From positions 248,001-312,000 of the forward strand of contig NZ_PIQO01000002.1 of the NCBI RefSeq assembly GCF_002844575.1: a stretch of 64,000 nt of DNA. The letters are read 5' to 3'. Below, piece after piece: positions 18,241 through 27,077 of the stretch (positions are counted from its first letter, which is position 1; every line of letters starts with the position of its first letter). Origin of the DNA: Heyndrickxia camelliae. GTDB taxonomy: Bacteria > Bacillota > Bacilli > Bacillales > Bacillaceae_C. Under the pieces are notes generated by a model. The model was not told the origin of the DNA, searched no databases, and worked only from the letters and a program-made list of their open reading frames with translations. The translations under genes were made by a program, and so were the position numbers.

Positions 18241-18687
18241 TTAATTTTTTAACCATTCCCTATAGATATACTTCCGGGTTATCTTATCTAAAACAGCAGC
18301 GATAAAAATTCCTGCTGCATATCTTATCAAATCTACAATAAGGAAACCTTTTCCTAAAATTAATGCGCCAACTACGGTACTGCGAATCTGATTGATCCAG
18401 ACTGCCTGATAAAGTTGACTGAATTCGATTCCGAAGCTGAAAAAGAAACTTAGTAAGATAACTAGAAGCTGATTTTTCTTTACAAGGAAGAAACGAAAGC
18501 CAAAGTACACCATCATCGCCCATAGTGCATCACCGGTATTGCGTGCTAGAAATGCTGGCAGAAGGTAACCGAATTGCCTAGAAGAAAGTCCTAATAAAAT
18601 CGTAATGATGACAGCTATCACATACGATAATCGCATGTTTCGACACTGTAATTTTAATCTTTCCTTTAATATTTTATGAGAATTCAT
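18241..18687 (-). CDS. DUF2809 family membrane protein
   Basis: A small membrane protein of about 150 residues with four to five hydrophobic segments. SSRQFGYLLPAFLARNTGDALWAMMVYFGFRF and FGIEFSQLYQAVWINQIRSTVVGALILG (each only a stretch of the family pattern) match DUF2809, a VanZ-like family of unknown function. Start choice is uncertain. The ATG at 18705 has no ribosome site, and a weak GAGTGA lies before the ATG at 18687. The 240 bp between it and the L,D-transpeptidase start show nothing beyond AT-rich promoter-like sequence. Confidence 0.75.
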   Translation of the reverse strand: MNSHKILKERLKLQCRNMRLSYVIAVIITILLGLSSRQFGYLLPAFLARNTGDALWAMMVYFGFRFFLVKKNQLLVILLSFFFSFGIEFSQLYQAVWINQIRSTVVGALILGKGFLIVDLIRYAAGIFIAAVLDKITRKYIYREWLKN

Positions 18688-18872
18688 AAAGTCACTCTTT
18701 TTCATAAATATATTTTTATCTACATTATATAGAAATGAAAAACAAATGAGGCAAGATTTTCATTAAGGACGGATGCAGGATCTTATTTCTGATTCCACTA
18801 ATAAATCTCCAATCATGTATTATTGTCAGATATATGCTAATCTTAAAATATATGAGAAAGGAGTGTTTTCTG

Positions 18873-19715
18873 ATGAGTAATATTATCCCTGAAATAAGAC
18901 TTAACGATGGGTTGGCAATCCCTGTAATTGGTTTTGGTACATATACTTTAAAAGGAAATGAAGGTGCTAATGCGATAAAGAGCGCCATTGATGCAGGCTA
19001 TCGATTGATTGATACGGCTTATAACTATGAAAATGAAGGAGCTGTAGGAGAAGCGATTCGCCGCAGTTCTGTTCCTAGAGGAGATTTACTAATCACATCT
19101 AAATTGCCTGGCCGTTATCATACATATGATAAAGCGGTTGTTACTATTCAAGAATCACTTTATAGAGCTAATCTTGATTATTATGATTTGTATCTAATAC
19201 ATTGGCCGAATCCGCAGCAGGATCACTATGTAGAGGCATGGCAAGCTTTAATTGACGCAAAAAAATGGGGATTAATTCGTTCTATTGGTGTTTGTAATTT
19301 CTTACCGGAGCATTTGGAGCGTTTAAAGAAGGAAACAGGTGTGATGCCAAGTATAAACCAAATTGAATTACATCCATTTTTCAACCAAGAGGAGCAAAGA
19401 AAATTTCATGAAGAGAATGAGATTGTGACGGAATCTTGGAGCCCATTAGCTCGTGCAAAGGAAGTTTTTGAAAACTGTACTCTTGAAAAAATCGCAAATC
19501 GATACAACAAATCTATTTCTCAAATTATTTTGCGCTGGCATTACCAACTTGGAGCAGTATCCATTCCTAAATCAGCATCCCCTATTCGGCAGCTTGAAAA
19601 TCTTTCAATTTTCGACTTTGTACTAGACGAATCCGATATGAAAGAAATTTCGGGATTAACGAGTCAAGGTGGGAGAATGTGGAATCAGGATCCTGCTGTT
19701 TACGAAGAATTTTAA
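18873..19715 (+). CDS. Aldo/keto reductase
   Basis: A 280-residue NADPH-dependent reductase with the catalytic tetrad of the AKR family: Asp47 and Tyr52 in DTAYNYENE, Lys77 in ITSKLPG and His110 in LIHWPNP. The C-terminal cofactor signature IPKSASPIRQLENL is present. It reduces aldehydes such as methylglyoxal or related carbonyls; the exact substrate is not readable. AAAGGAGTG lies 7 nt before the ATG at 18873. The upstream in-frame ATGs have no ribosome site. It ends at a bidirectional terminator shared with the convergent GyrI-like gene. Confidence 0.92.
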   Translation: MSNIIPEIRLNDGLAIPVIGFGTYTLKGNEGANAIKSAIDAGYRLIDTAYNYENEGAVGEAIRRSSVPRGDLLITSKLPGRYHTYDKAVVTIQESLYRANLDYYDLYLIHWPNPQQDHYVEAWQALIDAKKWGLIRSIGVCNFLPEHLERLKKETGVMPSINQIELHPFFNQEEQRKFHEENEIVTESWSPLARAKEVFENCTLEKIANRYNKSISQIILRWHYQLGAVSIPKSASPIRQLENLSIFDFVLDESDMKEISGLTSQGGRMWNQDPAVYEEF

Positions 19716-19770
19716 ATCATGCTCTATTAGTATGATATTTGATACTTTCCTTCATGAACGGGCAAATTTT

Positions 19771-19811
19771 AAAGGTAGAACAAGAGCAGCAAATCTCTTG
19801 TTCTACCTTTT
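19771..19811. terminator. Bidirectional terminator
   Basis: AAAGGTAGAACAAGAG pairs with CTCTTGTTCTACCTTT around a short loop, with A and T runs on both sides. It lies between two convergent genes and can serve both. Confidence 0.88.
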
Positions 19812-19818
19812 CTATTAT

Positions 19819-20274
19819 TTAACTATACTTTTTTACTGGAACACATATTTCACAATAAAGATTGTTGTTCATATCGTCCGTGTATCTTTCCAAAATTGGT
19901 TTATTATCCATTTTATAGCCCATGCTTTGAAGAGAAGGAAAAATATCCTCATATGCTTTTTGAATATCTTTTGCTGTATGTTTGACTTGGTAAATAAGAT
20001 ATTCTCCACTAGAAAGTTCCCCTTCATAAATGGAATCATCCACTAGATAATCCTTCGTAATTACAATACAAGCATCAAATCTACAATTTTCAGGAAGCGT
20101 AGTCTCGGGGTTATCTTGGGGAATGGCAAATAAAGTTGCGGTTTTAAGAAGATTTCTCTCCTCTGCCCACCTCTTTAACTTCTCCATTACTTCAATATTT
20201 GCAGAACCATAAGGACCAACTCGTCTCATATAGGCAATGCGATAGCTCGGAATGGTTTCAACCCTATATTTCAT
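19819..20274 (-). CDS. GyrI-like / AraC effector-binding domain protein
   Basis: A 151-residue stand-alone GyrI-like small-molecule-binding domain. It has the typical opening RVETIPSYRIAYMRRVGPYG, a central DACIVITKDY strand, GEYLIYQVKHTAKDIQKAYE, and a closing CEICVPVKK. Such proteins bind hydrophobic drugs or hydrolyse cyclopropanoid toxins in some branches; no DNA-binding domain is present here. A GGAAAG box precedes the ATG. It is convergent with the aldo/keto reductase. Confidence 0.85.
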   Translation of the reverse strand: MKYRVETIPSYRIAYMRRVGPYGSANIEVMEKLKRWAEERNLLKTATLFAIPQDNPETTLPENCRFDACIVITKDYLVDDSIYEGELSSGEYLIYQVKHTAKDIQKAYEDIFPSLQSMGYKMDNKPILERYTDDMNNNLYCEICVPVKKYS

Positions 20275-20468
20275 ATACGCTTTCTTTCCTTTCCTTATTA
20301 GTATTGTTTGTTACGAATTGAATGTAACATGCTTTAAAAATATAATCATTGGTTTTTCGTGAATTTTCTGATGATTTTAAAATGATTATTGATCAATCAA
20401 CTTCCAAGTTTCATAAAATCATCAAAAAGGAATGGCTATTATTTTTCGATTTCCTTTAAACGCAAAAT

Positions 20469-20507
20469 GAAAGCAATCATCTACATCTCTGGATTGCTTT
20501 CTTTTTT
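20469..20507 (+). terminator. Rho-independent terminator-like hairpin
   Basis: GAAAGCAATC and GATTGCTTTC arms with a six-T tail on the plus strand. No plus-strand gene ends just before it, so its parent transcript is unclear. Confidence 0.6.
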
Positions 20508-20539
20508 ACCTGTCATGCTATAAACTGTCCACCACACAT

Positions 20540-20582
20540 GGACAAATTACCAATTTGTCCACGAGTGGTGCCAGGCACCACT
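20540..20582. repeat. Palindrome family 2, copy 2 (core GTGGTGCCAGGCACCAC)
   Basis: GGACAAATT and AATTTGTCC arms at 20540-20560 overlap a 32-bp block (20551-20582) identical to 16563-16594. The last base is the first base of the complement of the MarR stop codon, so the element abuts the gene end. Confidence 0.8.
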
Positions 20583-20995
20583 TATTCGTTTAGTTTTTCA
20601 AAGATACTTAGTAGTTGGTCTTTCTCTTCATTTGTTAACCTTTCGAATAGGTTTCTTCTTAATTCTTTTCCGTATTCCTCTGCTTTATGTAGTATATCGG
20701 AGCCTTTTTCCGTAATTCCTAAATAAATTACTCTCCTATCAGATTCATCGGTTATTCGAACAGTTAGTTGTTTTCGGACAAGTTTTTCAGATAAATGTGT
20801 TACCGTTGCAGGGGTCAATCCTAAAGTCCTCGCTATGTCGGATGGACGGCTATTGCCACTTACCATTAAATGCGCGAGTATTAGAATATGGCTTACACCT
20901 AGGTCCTCGTAAAACAATTTGTTCCATTGGATGATTAACTTATTTGTGATTTTATCCATATTGTGGGTAATTTCAAAAATCGTTTGTTCTTCCAT
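20582..20995 (-). CDS. MarR-family transcriptional regulator
   Basis: A 137-residue winged-helix regulator. The recognition region RPSDIARTLGLTPATVTHLSEKL and the wing residues DESDRRVIYLGITEKG are typical of MarR, and helices at both ends would form the dimer interface. GGGGG lies before the ATG. No partner gene is obvious, because the DNA upstream is a decayed region that includes the tail of a short-chain dehydrogenase, perhaps once its target. Its stop codon touches a family 2 palindrome. Confidence 0.9.
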   Translation of the reverse strand: MEEQTIFEITHNMDKITNKLIIQWNKLFYEDLGVSHILILAHLMVSGNSRPSDIARTLGLTPATVTHLSEKLVRKQLTVRITDESDRRVIYLGITEKGSDILHKAEEYGKELRRNLFERLTNEEKDQLLSIFEKLNE

Positions 20996-21059
20996 TAAAA
21001 GTAACCCCCTAAATAAGACCCCATATTATTGGAGTTCTAATGTATCATATCTTTTATGC

Positions 21060-21130
21060 AACAGAGAATCCATCATCAATAACTAATTCTGCACCACTTA
21101 TATAGGATGATTCATCAAAAGTAAAGAGCA
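21060..21130 (-). pseudogene. Short-chain dehydrogenase C-terminal fragment
   Basis: The minus strand reads EAALLFTFDESSYISGAELVIDDGFSVA and stop. This is the usual SDR tail (xxYxxGxxxxVDGG). The rest of the gene is absent. Confidence 0.6.
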
Positions 21131-21400
21131 ATGCAGCTTCGCAAATCTTCTAATTGCCACAATCGGTAATGGTGTCGGTGGATTTAATTAACCAAGTAAA
21201 TCCTTTGATGTATCTAATGCTTGTGCCATTGGGGTTTCAATGCTGCCAAGGAATAAGGTCTCCTCGGCGTTCGAGAGTTGTTGCTCCTTCCTTACATATA
21301 CCACTAACAGCGCCTGTAGAAGCTGAATGATGATTGAAACGGTTTAGTAACATATCCACTAATTTCGTAAGGGGTTTCATATCGCTTTTTCCGTGTTATG
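21131..21400. other. Decayed sequence without a recognised gene
   Basis: Short open stretches exist on both strands but none continues or matches a family I can name. It lies between the SDR fragment and the ROK remnant and looks like gene debris. Confidence 0.4.
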
Positions 21401-21409
21401 ATGATATCA

Positions 21410-21835
21410 AAGGCTGCTTGAATGGAAAAGTGATTGATTTGCCCATCCAAAAAGAATCCTTAGTGGATATTGCGATCAAATTCATCAGAACATATAGCCA
21501 AAAGTGATGCTTAAGTGGAAGCTTTCATATCTAATATGGTTTCGTTTCTGAGCAAGTAGCCGATAGAATGGGCGTGATCATAAATGCTGCCATTTACTCA
21601 AAACTTGGCAGTGATTTTTTACAGTAAAAGAATGTTTGAGCACACAAACAAGGATGTAGAGTGTGAATGCATCATTGCCGATTGGGCTAAAGAGGTTGCA
21701 AAAGGACAGGCACAAATTACTTTGATGTATACCCATACAGTATTATTATCGGCGGTGGAATCTCTGCTCAAGGGACATCATTGTTATATCTATTCCGTAA
21801 TATTAACTTTGCAAAGCCAAAATTAAGATTGCAAA
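21410..21835 (+). pseudogene. ROK-family kinase remnant
   Basis: A plus-strand remnant reads VECECIIADWAKEVAKGQAQITLMY, then after a frameshift near 21729 PYSIIIGGGISAQGTSLL and a stop. The IIGGGISAQG motif and the preceding helix are the C-terminus of a ROK sugar kinase. Earlier parts (VIDLPIQKESLVDIA and VADRMGVIINAAIY) are in other frames. It sits directly upstream of nanE, where an N-acetylmannosamine kinase is expected, so this was probably the partner kinase. Confidence 0.6.
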
Positions 21836-21883
21836 ACTAGGTAACAATCTGCAAATATACCCATTTTTCAAGGAGGAATCAAT

Positions 21884-22558
21884 ATGTTAGCTCAAGTTAA
21901 AAATGAATTAATCGTATCTTGTCAAGCACTTCCCGACGAACCGTTACATAGTTCATTCATAATGTCCAAAATGGCACTGGCTGCGATGGAAGGTGGAGCT
22001 AAAGGGATCCGCGCAAATACTAAGGAAGACATAATAGCCATAAAAAATGAAGTAGCCTTGCCTGTTATCGGCATTGTGAAACGGGACTACGATGACAGCG
22101 ATGTATTTATTACAGCAACTCATAAAGAAATAGATGAATTAATAGAAAGCGGTTGTGAAATGATTGCCATGGATGCAACCCATCGAAAGCGCCCAAATGG
22201 CATTTCACTGCAGGAGCTTGTCCATTATGCTAAAGATAAAGCACCTAATGTCGAATTAATGGCGGATATAGCAACATTAGAAGATGCCATACAGGCTGAA
22301 AAATTGGGATTTGATTGTATATCTACTACTCTATACGGGTACACAGCAGAAACATCTGATAAGAAACTATATCATGACGATTTTTCATTTTTGAAGGAGG
22401 TCCTCAATAAAATCAGCATTCCTGTCATAGCAGAAGGCAATGTCTTGACTCCGGAAATGTACAAAAGGTGCCTGGCACTCGGAGCACATTCCACTGTCGT
22501 TGGTGGTGCCATCACACGTCCTCGTGATATCACACGACGCTTCGTAGAGTTTGAATAA
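21884..22558 (+). CDS. nanE: N-acetylmannosamine-6-phosphate 2-epimerase
   Basis: A 224-residue TIM-barrel enzyme that converts N-acetylmannosamine 6-phosphate to N-acetylglucosamine 6-phosphate in sialic acid and ManNAc catabolism. Lys66 in GIVKRDY is the likely catalytic lysine, with [21 protein letters not shown], and [10 protein letters not shown] also matching NanE. AAGGAGG precedes the ATG. The kinase and transporter that would normally accompany it are missing or decayed, so it may be a leftover or serve ManNAc-6-P from another source. A strong terminator follows 5 bp after the stop. Confidence 0.94.
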   Translation: MLAQVKNELIVSCQALPDEPLHSSFIMSKMALAAMEGGAKGIRANTKEDIIAIKNEVALPVIGIVKRDYDDSDVFITATHKEIDELIESGCEMIAMDATHRKRPNGISLQELVHYAKDKAPNVELMADIATLEDAIQAEKLGFDCISTTLYGYTAETSDKKLYHDDFSFLKEVLNKISIPVIAEGNVLTPEMYKRCLALGAHSTVVGGAITRPRDITRRFVEFE

Positions 22559-22562
22559 AAGA

Positions 22563-22602
22563 AAATCCGCCTCTTACAAAAATTTTGAGGCGGATTTTTT
22601 TA
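22563..22602 (+). terminator. Terminator of nanE
   Basis: AATCCGCCTC and GAGGCGGATT arms with a seven-T tail directly after the nanE stop. Confidence 0.9.
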
Positions 22603-22928
22603 TTCTTTCACTTTATAATTCTAATCTTTAAGTTGCCCTGACCATTCTTATCTGACAATTTCTACACCAGCTTCATTTAAATGATTTCCGCTTGTTTATC
22701 ATGACCTTTTTCATGTTGAATACCAGCTTGCTTCAGTTTATAGATCAGCACTAGTTTTTTAATACTTTATTCTCTACTAATAACCCTTATTTATTTTAAC
22801 GGTAAAAATGCCATAGCAATAAACTGGTTGAAGATCCCCATAAAAGCTATACCACCGCTTGAAATAGTATAAAAAATCCTCCAGAAAATAACTTTTTGGA
22901 GGATTTTTTTGGAGGGATAAATCAAGGC

Positions 22929-22958
22929 TGGGTCATGGGGGGCCGTTCCCTTTTCCCA
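22929..22958. repeat. REP-like palindrome
   Basis: TGGGTCATGGGGGGCC followed by GTTCCCTTTTCCCA; the outer arms match the family and the centre is GC-rich. Confidence 0.75.
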
Positions 22959-23056
22959 GTAATCAATAGATAAAATTAATTATAGATTAGTTTATCACTA
23001 GAATAATGGACAAGATATTCTGAATGACATTCCGCCTTTTATTAAGATTATAGAAG

Positions 23057-23100
23057 TGGGACGAGGAACCTGACCCTCCAACGTATGACCCTCCAACGTA
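23057..23100. repeat. REP-like element with a 15-bp tandem duplication
   Basis: TGGGACGAGGAACC is followed by TGACCCTCCAACGTA at 23071-23085, which repeats exactly at 23086-23100. The right arm ends in CCA rather than CCCA, so the copy is partly degraded and then duplicated. Confidence 0.7.
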
Positions 23101-23223
23101 TGTTTGTTTGGGAATAGGTGCAGTCCGCACTAACGTTCATCCCTATTTCTACACCATTCAAAAGGTAAATGACATGTCCCCTCCCCCTCTCTTATACTAG
23201 TGAAAATATATATTTTTAGAAGA

Positions 23224-23260
23224 GTCCAATTCAAAATTTTTTTCTGAACATTGATTGGAC
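23224..23260. promoter_or_regulatory. Inverted repeat upstream of the PTS operon
   Basis: GTCCAAT (23224-23230) and ATTGGAC (23254-23260) are complementary arms 60-95 bp upstream of the regulator start. They could be an operator or a leader hairpin; the protein bound is not known. Confidence 0.4.
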
Positions 23261-23276
23261 CCAATAACAATAGCTT

Positions 23277-23290
23277 AGAAAACGTTTTCA
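23277..23290 (+). promoter_or_regulatory. Catabolite responsive element (cre)
   Basis: AGAAAACGTTTTCA contains the perfect palindrome GAAAACGTTTTC and matches the CcpA box (TGNAAACGNTTNCA) except at the first base. It lies 30 bp before the start of the PTS regulator gene, so glucose repression by CcpA is expected. Confidence 0.75.
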
Positions 23291-23319
23291 TTTTATGATG
23301 ATTATGAGGAGGATAAATC

Positions 23320-25359
23320 ATGTTTGATCACCGATCGATACAACTACTTGACCAAATGATCCAATATCGTCGCTCGACCATTCCGGAATTAATGCGAAAA
23401 CTGAAATTATCGCCTCGTCAATTTCACTATGATCTTGAAAAATTAAATGATGGATTAAAAGACATTCAGCTGCCTCCTATCAAACTTATCGACAATCATT
23501 ATTTAGTGGAAGATTCCCTTATTGATAAGTGGCAAAACGGAGATTTACCTATCAAAAAAAATCAATTATTTTTTCAAGAATCGGAAAGAATCTATTTAAT
23601 TTATCTCTACACCTTTATTCGTAGTGAACCTGTATCAAATTTGCATTACCAATCTTTATTACATGTGAGTAGGAATACCGCTTTAACAGACGTGAAAAAA
23701 GTCCGTGAGTTTTGCCTTTCCATGAACGTGGAACTGCAATACAATCGCACAAATGGCTACCATCTTAAAGGCACAGAAGAGGACAAACGGCGGATTGCAT
23801 CTATATGCTTAGGTTCATTATTACAATTTCCACTTGGCCGTATAGGCATTGAGCATATAATGACAAATTGGCATAGGAGATTGGAAATAGAAAACATTCG
23901 CAGAAAAACGCAAGAACTAGCCAAACAATTTTCTGTGCAGTTTGTAAAGGACCGAGTAGATGAGCTTTGTTACTTACTTGCTTTTATAAAAGTAAGACAT
24001 CAACGACAAACTATTCAATATCCTAATGACAAGCAAGCACTTATCTTACGTCAACCTTTATATGAAATGGGAACACAAATAGCAAATGATTTGTTTGGAG
24101 AGGCACATCAAGGCGAGTCCTTGTATATCACAATCCAACTGTTATCGGCTATTGAAGGAACCTCGAAGGCATTTCAGGATCCATTGCTCATAAAAATTGC
24201 TGATGACATTATTGAGCATTTTGAAAGGGTTACCTTAATTACCATTGATGAAAAAACAACATTAAGGGATAGCTTATATGCCCATCTTGTTCCAGCCTAT
24301 TTTCGAATACAATTTGGAATTCCCATTGCTAACCCACTTATTAGCAAAATAAAAAAAGAACATTGGGAATTATTTTCTTTTGTTAAAAAAGCTTTGTACC
24401 CATTAGAACAATCAACTGGAAAATTGATAACAGATGAAGAAGTTGGCTATTTCACTCTCCATTTTGGCGGTCAATTTGCAGAACGAAAAAAGGAAACGAG
24501 GAAATATCGTGCTTTAATTGTATGTCCAAATGGGATTAGCTCGTCTTTAATGATGCGCTCTCAATTACAGCAGATTTTTCCCGAAATTCTTTTTTCAGAT
24601 TCAACATCTCTGGAACAGGCAAAGGAAGCGGATCCGGAAAGCTATGACATGATCTTTTCAACCGTTTATCTTGCCTCACCAAAACCTTTGTACTTAATGC
24701 AGCCGCTACTAAGTACAGTAGAGAAAAACTTCCTTATTCAGGCAGTAGCAGCAGATTTTAGCTCACTAGACTATCGAACGGTTTCCGTTGAAGAATTGAT
24801 GGAGGTCATTCACCGTTATGCAGATGTGAAAGATGAACAAAAATTATATGATGCCATCTCTACGAAACTATGGATCAAGAAATCAACAGAAAGGAGATAT
24901 GCTCCCATGCTTTCAGAGATTCTAACAAAAGATATGATCCAATTTACGGAAGAATCCCTTGATTGGCAAACAGCTATTCGAGTGGCTGCAGAACCATTAC
25001 AAAAAACGCAAAAAATCCAAAACAGTTATATCGACGCCATGATTAAAAAGGTGACCGATATTGGAGCGTATATTTACCTTGGAAAAGGTATTGCCATCCC
25101 TCATGCACGCCCAGAGGATGGTGTGAATCAGCTTGGCATGTCTTTTCTTCGTACAAAAAAACCTGTTTTATTGCTGGATGATGAATCCCGTTCAACAGAC
25201 ATCTTCATTTGCTTAGCGGCAATTGATAATCACACACATTTAAAAGCACTATCGCAGTTAACAAAATTTTTATCAAATAATGATTCTCTGCAAGCACTTA
25301 AAGAAGTTGCCACAGCAGAAGAACTCATAAATTTAATCAAAAAAGGAGAGGAAGAATAA
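23320..25359 (+). CDS. PRD-containing PTS regulator with fused EIIB-like and EIIA domains
   Basis: A 679-residue BglG/MtlR-type activator. An N-terminal HTH (about 1-60) is followed by a second DNA-binding region, two PRD domains (about 190-400), an EIIB-like domain with Cys402 in IVCPNGISSS, and a C-terminal mannitol/ascorbate-class EIIA domain (about 535-675) with the phosphorylatable His595 in IPHARPED. Phosphorylation by HPr and the cognate EIIB would tune its activity to sugar supply. It overlaps the IIB gene by one base (TAATG) and there is no separate EIIA gene, so its own EIIA domain may also drive transport. A cre box lies upstream. Confidence 0.93.
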   Translation: MFDHRSIQLLDQMIQYRRSTIPELMRKLKLSPRQFHYDLEKLNDGLKDIQLPPIKLIDNHYLVEDSLIDKWQNGDLPIKKNQLFFQESERIYLIYLYTFIRSEPVSNLHYQSLLHVSRNTALTDVKKVREFCLSMNVELQYNRTNGYHLKGTEEDKRRIASICLGSLLQFPLGRIGIEHIMTNWHRRLEIENIRRKTQELAKQFSVQFVKDRVDELCYLLAFIKVRHQRQTIQYPNDKQALILRQPLYEMGTQIANDLFGEAHQGESLYITIQLLSAIEGTSKAFQDPLLIKIADDIIEHFERVTLITIDEKTTLRDSLYAHLVPAYFRIQFGIPIANPLISKIKKEHWELFSFVKKALYPLEQSTGKLITDEEVGYFTLHFGGQFAERKKETRKYRALIVCPNGISSSLMMRSQLQQIFPEILFSDSTSLEQAKEADPESYDMIFSTVYLASPKPLYLMQPLLSTVEKNFLIQAVAADFSSLDYRTVSVEELMEVIHRYADVKDEQKLYDAISTKLWIKKSTERRYAPMLSEILTKDMIQFTEESLDWQTAIRVAAEPLQKTQKIQNSYIDAMIKKVTDIGAYIYLGKGIAIPHARPEDGVNQLGMSFLRTKKPVLLLDDESRSTDIFICLAAIDNHTHLKALSQLTKFLSNNDSLQALKEVATAEELINLIKKGEEE

Positions 25360-25640
25360 TGAAAATTTTAGCTGTTTGTGGATCCGGTTTAGGAACAAGC
25401 TTTATGGTTGAAATGAATATTAAGCAAATTTTAGATGAGCTAGGTGTTACAGATGTAGAAGTGGAACATTCTGATTTAAGTTCTGCCACTCCAGGAGATG
25501 CAGATGTATTCTTCTTAGCTAAGGACATCGCTGAAGGCGGTGCGGGATTAGGAGAAGTAGTCATCCTTGAAAGCATAATTGATATGGATGAACTCCGTAC
25601 AAAAGTAACCGAGGTTTTACGACAAAAAAACTTCATTTAA
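25359..25640 (+). CDS. PTS sugar transporter subunit IIB (UlaB type)
   Basis: A 93-residue EIIB of the ascorbate (L-asc) superfamily. Cys7 in ILAVCGSGLGTSFM is the phosphate-carrying residue. It passes phosphate from EIIA to the sugar carried by the UlaA-like EIIC encoded next. AGGAGAGG precedes the ATG, which overlaps the regulator stop. The downstream split transketolase, and the absence of UlaG, UlaD, UlaE or UlaF relatives, argue that the sugar is not ascorbate itself. Confidence 0.93.
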   Translation: MKILAVCGSGLGTSFMVEMNIKQILDELGVTDVEVEHSDLSSATPGDADVFFLAKDIAEGGAGLGEVVILESIIDMDELRTKVTEVLRQKNFI

Positions 25641-25657
25641 TAGAAGGGTGAGGAAAA

Positions 25658-27028
25658 ATGAACAAAGTATTGAGTGTTTTAGTCGACATTTTAAGAGAAC
25701 CTTCCATCCTAGTAGCGTTAATGGCTTTAATTGGTTTACTGGCACAAAAGAAAAATCTTCCTGACATCATTAAGGGGACCACGAAAACATTTGTTGGATT
25801 TCTAGTCATTGCTGCAGGGGCAGGTATCTTACAAAACGCTCTTGCTCCCTTTGGCGATATGTTCCAACATGCATTTCATGTAAAAGGTGTTGTTCCTAAC
25901 AATGAGGCAATTGTAGCAATAGCTCTTACCAAATATGGTACTAATACTGCACTTATAATGTTTTTCGGTATGATTGCGAATATCCTAATTGCCCGCTTTA
26001 CTCGTTTTAAGTACATTTTCTTAACCGGTCACCATACTCTTTATATGGCATGTATGATTGCCGTTATTATGACGGTAGCAGGCTTCACTTCGGCACCACT
26101 GATTATTATTGGCGCTATCGCATTAGGAATTATTATGTCCCTTTCTCCCGCTATGCTTCAACCTTTTATGAGAAAATTAACTGGCAATGATAATGTAGCG
26201 CTTGGACATTTCGGCGGTGTTGGTTATGCACTAAGCGGCTTAGTAGGAAAAGCGATTGGAGGTAAAAATCCAAAATCAACAGAAGATATCAATTTTCCAA
26301 AAGGTTTAGGTTTCCTTCGTGACAGTACCGTAAGTATTGCTTTAACCATGGCTGTTATTTATGTTATTGTTGCACTTTTCGCTGGGCCTTCCTATATCCA
26401 CCAACATTTAAGCAATGGACAAAACTATATTGTGTTTTCGTTAATTCAGGCAGGAACCTTTGCAGCAGGTGTATTTATCATACTATCCGGTGTCCGTTTA
26501 GTACTAGCAGAAATTGTTCCGGCATTTAAAGGAATTTCTACCAAAATTGTCCCAAATGCAAAGCCGGCATTGGATTGTCCAATTGTATATCCTTTTGCAC
26601 CAAATGCTGTATTAATTGGATTCTTCTCCAGTTTCGTCGGCGGTATTGTGAGTATGCTTATTATGACGCTTACTGGCGGGGTAATCATTTTACCAGGTGT
26701 CGTTCCACACTTCTTCACTGGTGCAACAGCTGGAGTTATTGGTAATGCTACTGGCGGTGTCCGCGGTTCTGTTCTTGGATCGTTTGTAAATGGTATTTTG
26801 ATCAGCTTTTTACCAGTTTTCTTAATGCCAGTTCTTGGAGATCTCGGATTTGCTAATTCTACATTCTCCGATGCTGACTTTGGAGTAGCCGGTATCTTCC
26901 TAGGATCTCTTGCTAATCATGGCGGTAAAGGTGCGATTATCGTTGGAATTCTAGTGGTTTTAGCTATTATGGTCCTTTTCAGTATCCGCAAAAGGGCAAA
27001 AGATATGAATTCTAATATTGGAGCATAA
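25658..27028 (+). CDS. PTS ascorbate-type transporter subunit IIC (UlaA family)
   Basis: A 456-residue membrane permease with about ten to twelve transmembrane segments. LTGHHTLYMACMIA, FGGVGYALSGLVGKAIGG and the LANHGGKGAIIVG tail match UlaA/SgaT. It carries the sugar across the membrane while EIIB phosphorylates it. The spacing to IIB is 17 bp with GGGTGAGG as ribosome site. Substrate: a pentose, pentitol or similar compound is likely because a transketolase follows, but this is inference. Confidence 0.94.
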   Translation: MNKVLSVLVDILREPSILVALMALIGLLAQKKNLPDIIKGTTKTFVGFLVIAAGAGILQNALAPFGDMFQHAFHVKGVVPNNEAIVAIALTKYGTNTALIMFFGMIANILIARFTRFKYIFLTGHHTLYMACMIAVIMTVAGFTSAPLIIIGAIALGIIMSLSPAMLQPFMRKLTGNDNVALGHFGGVGYALSGLVGKAIGGKNPKSTEDINFPKGLGFLRDSTVSIALTMAVIYVIVALFAGPSYIHQHLSNGQNYIVFSLIQAGTFAAGVFIILSGVRLVLAEIVPAFKGISTKIVPNAKPALDCPIVYPFAPNAVLIGFFSSFVGGIVSMLIMTLTGGVIILPGVVPHFFTGATAGVIGNATGGVRGSVLGSFVNGILISFLPVFLMPVLGDLGFANSTFSDADFGVAGIFLGSLANHGGKGAIIVGILVVLAIMVLFSIRKRAKDMNSNIGA

Positions 27029-27030
27029 AG

Positions 27031-27075
27031 AAAATCGTCGGCACCTCACTTGTTGAGCTGCCGATTGATTTTTAT
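27031..27075 (+). terminator. Terminator-like hairpin after the IIC gene
   Basis: AATCGTCGGCA and TGCCGATTGATTTTT form a stem and T-rich tail just after the stop codon. Read-through into the transketolase genes is possible. Confidence 0.75.
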
Positions 27076-27077
27076 TA

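Larger units (their letters stand above)
22603..23219. other. Non-coding or decayed spacer between nanE and the PTS operon
   Basis: On the minus strand a short piece (HEKGHDKQAEI, and HLNEAGVEIVR if one base is restored) and another (SGGIAFMGIFNQFIAMAF, like a transporter tail) suggest old genes, but neither can be named. A symmetric hairpin AAAATCCTCC/GGAGGATTTT at 22871-22912 looks like a bidirectional terminator. Two REP-like repeats follow. Confidence 0.5.

Noticed and set aside
25359-27028. Calling the PTS an ascorbate transporter
   Set aside because: The family is UlaA/UlaB, but none of the ascorbate 6-phosphate enzymes is present and a transketolase follows.
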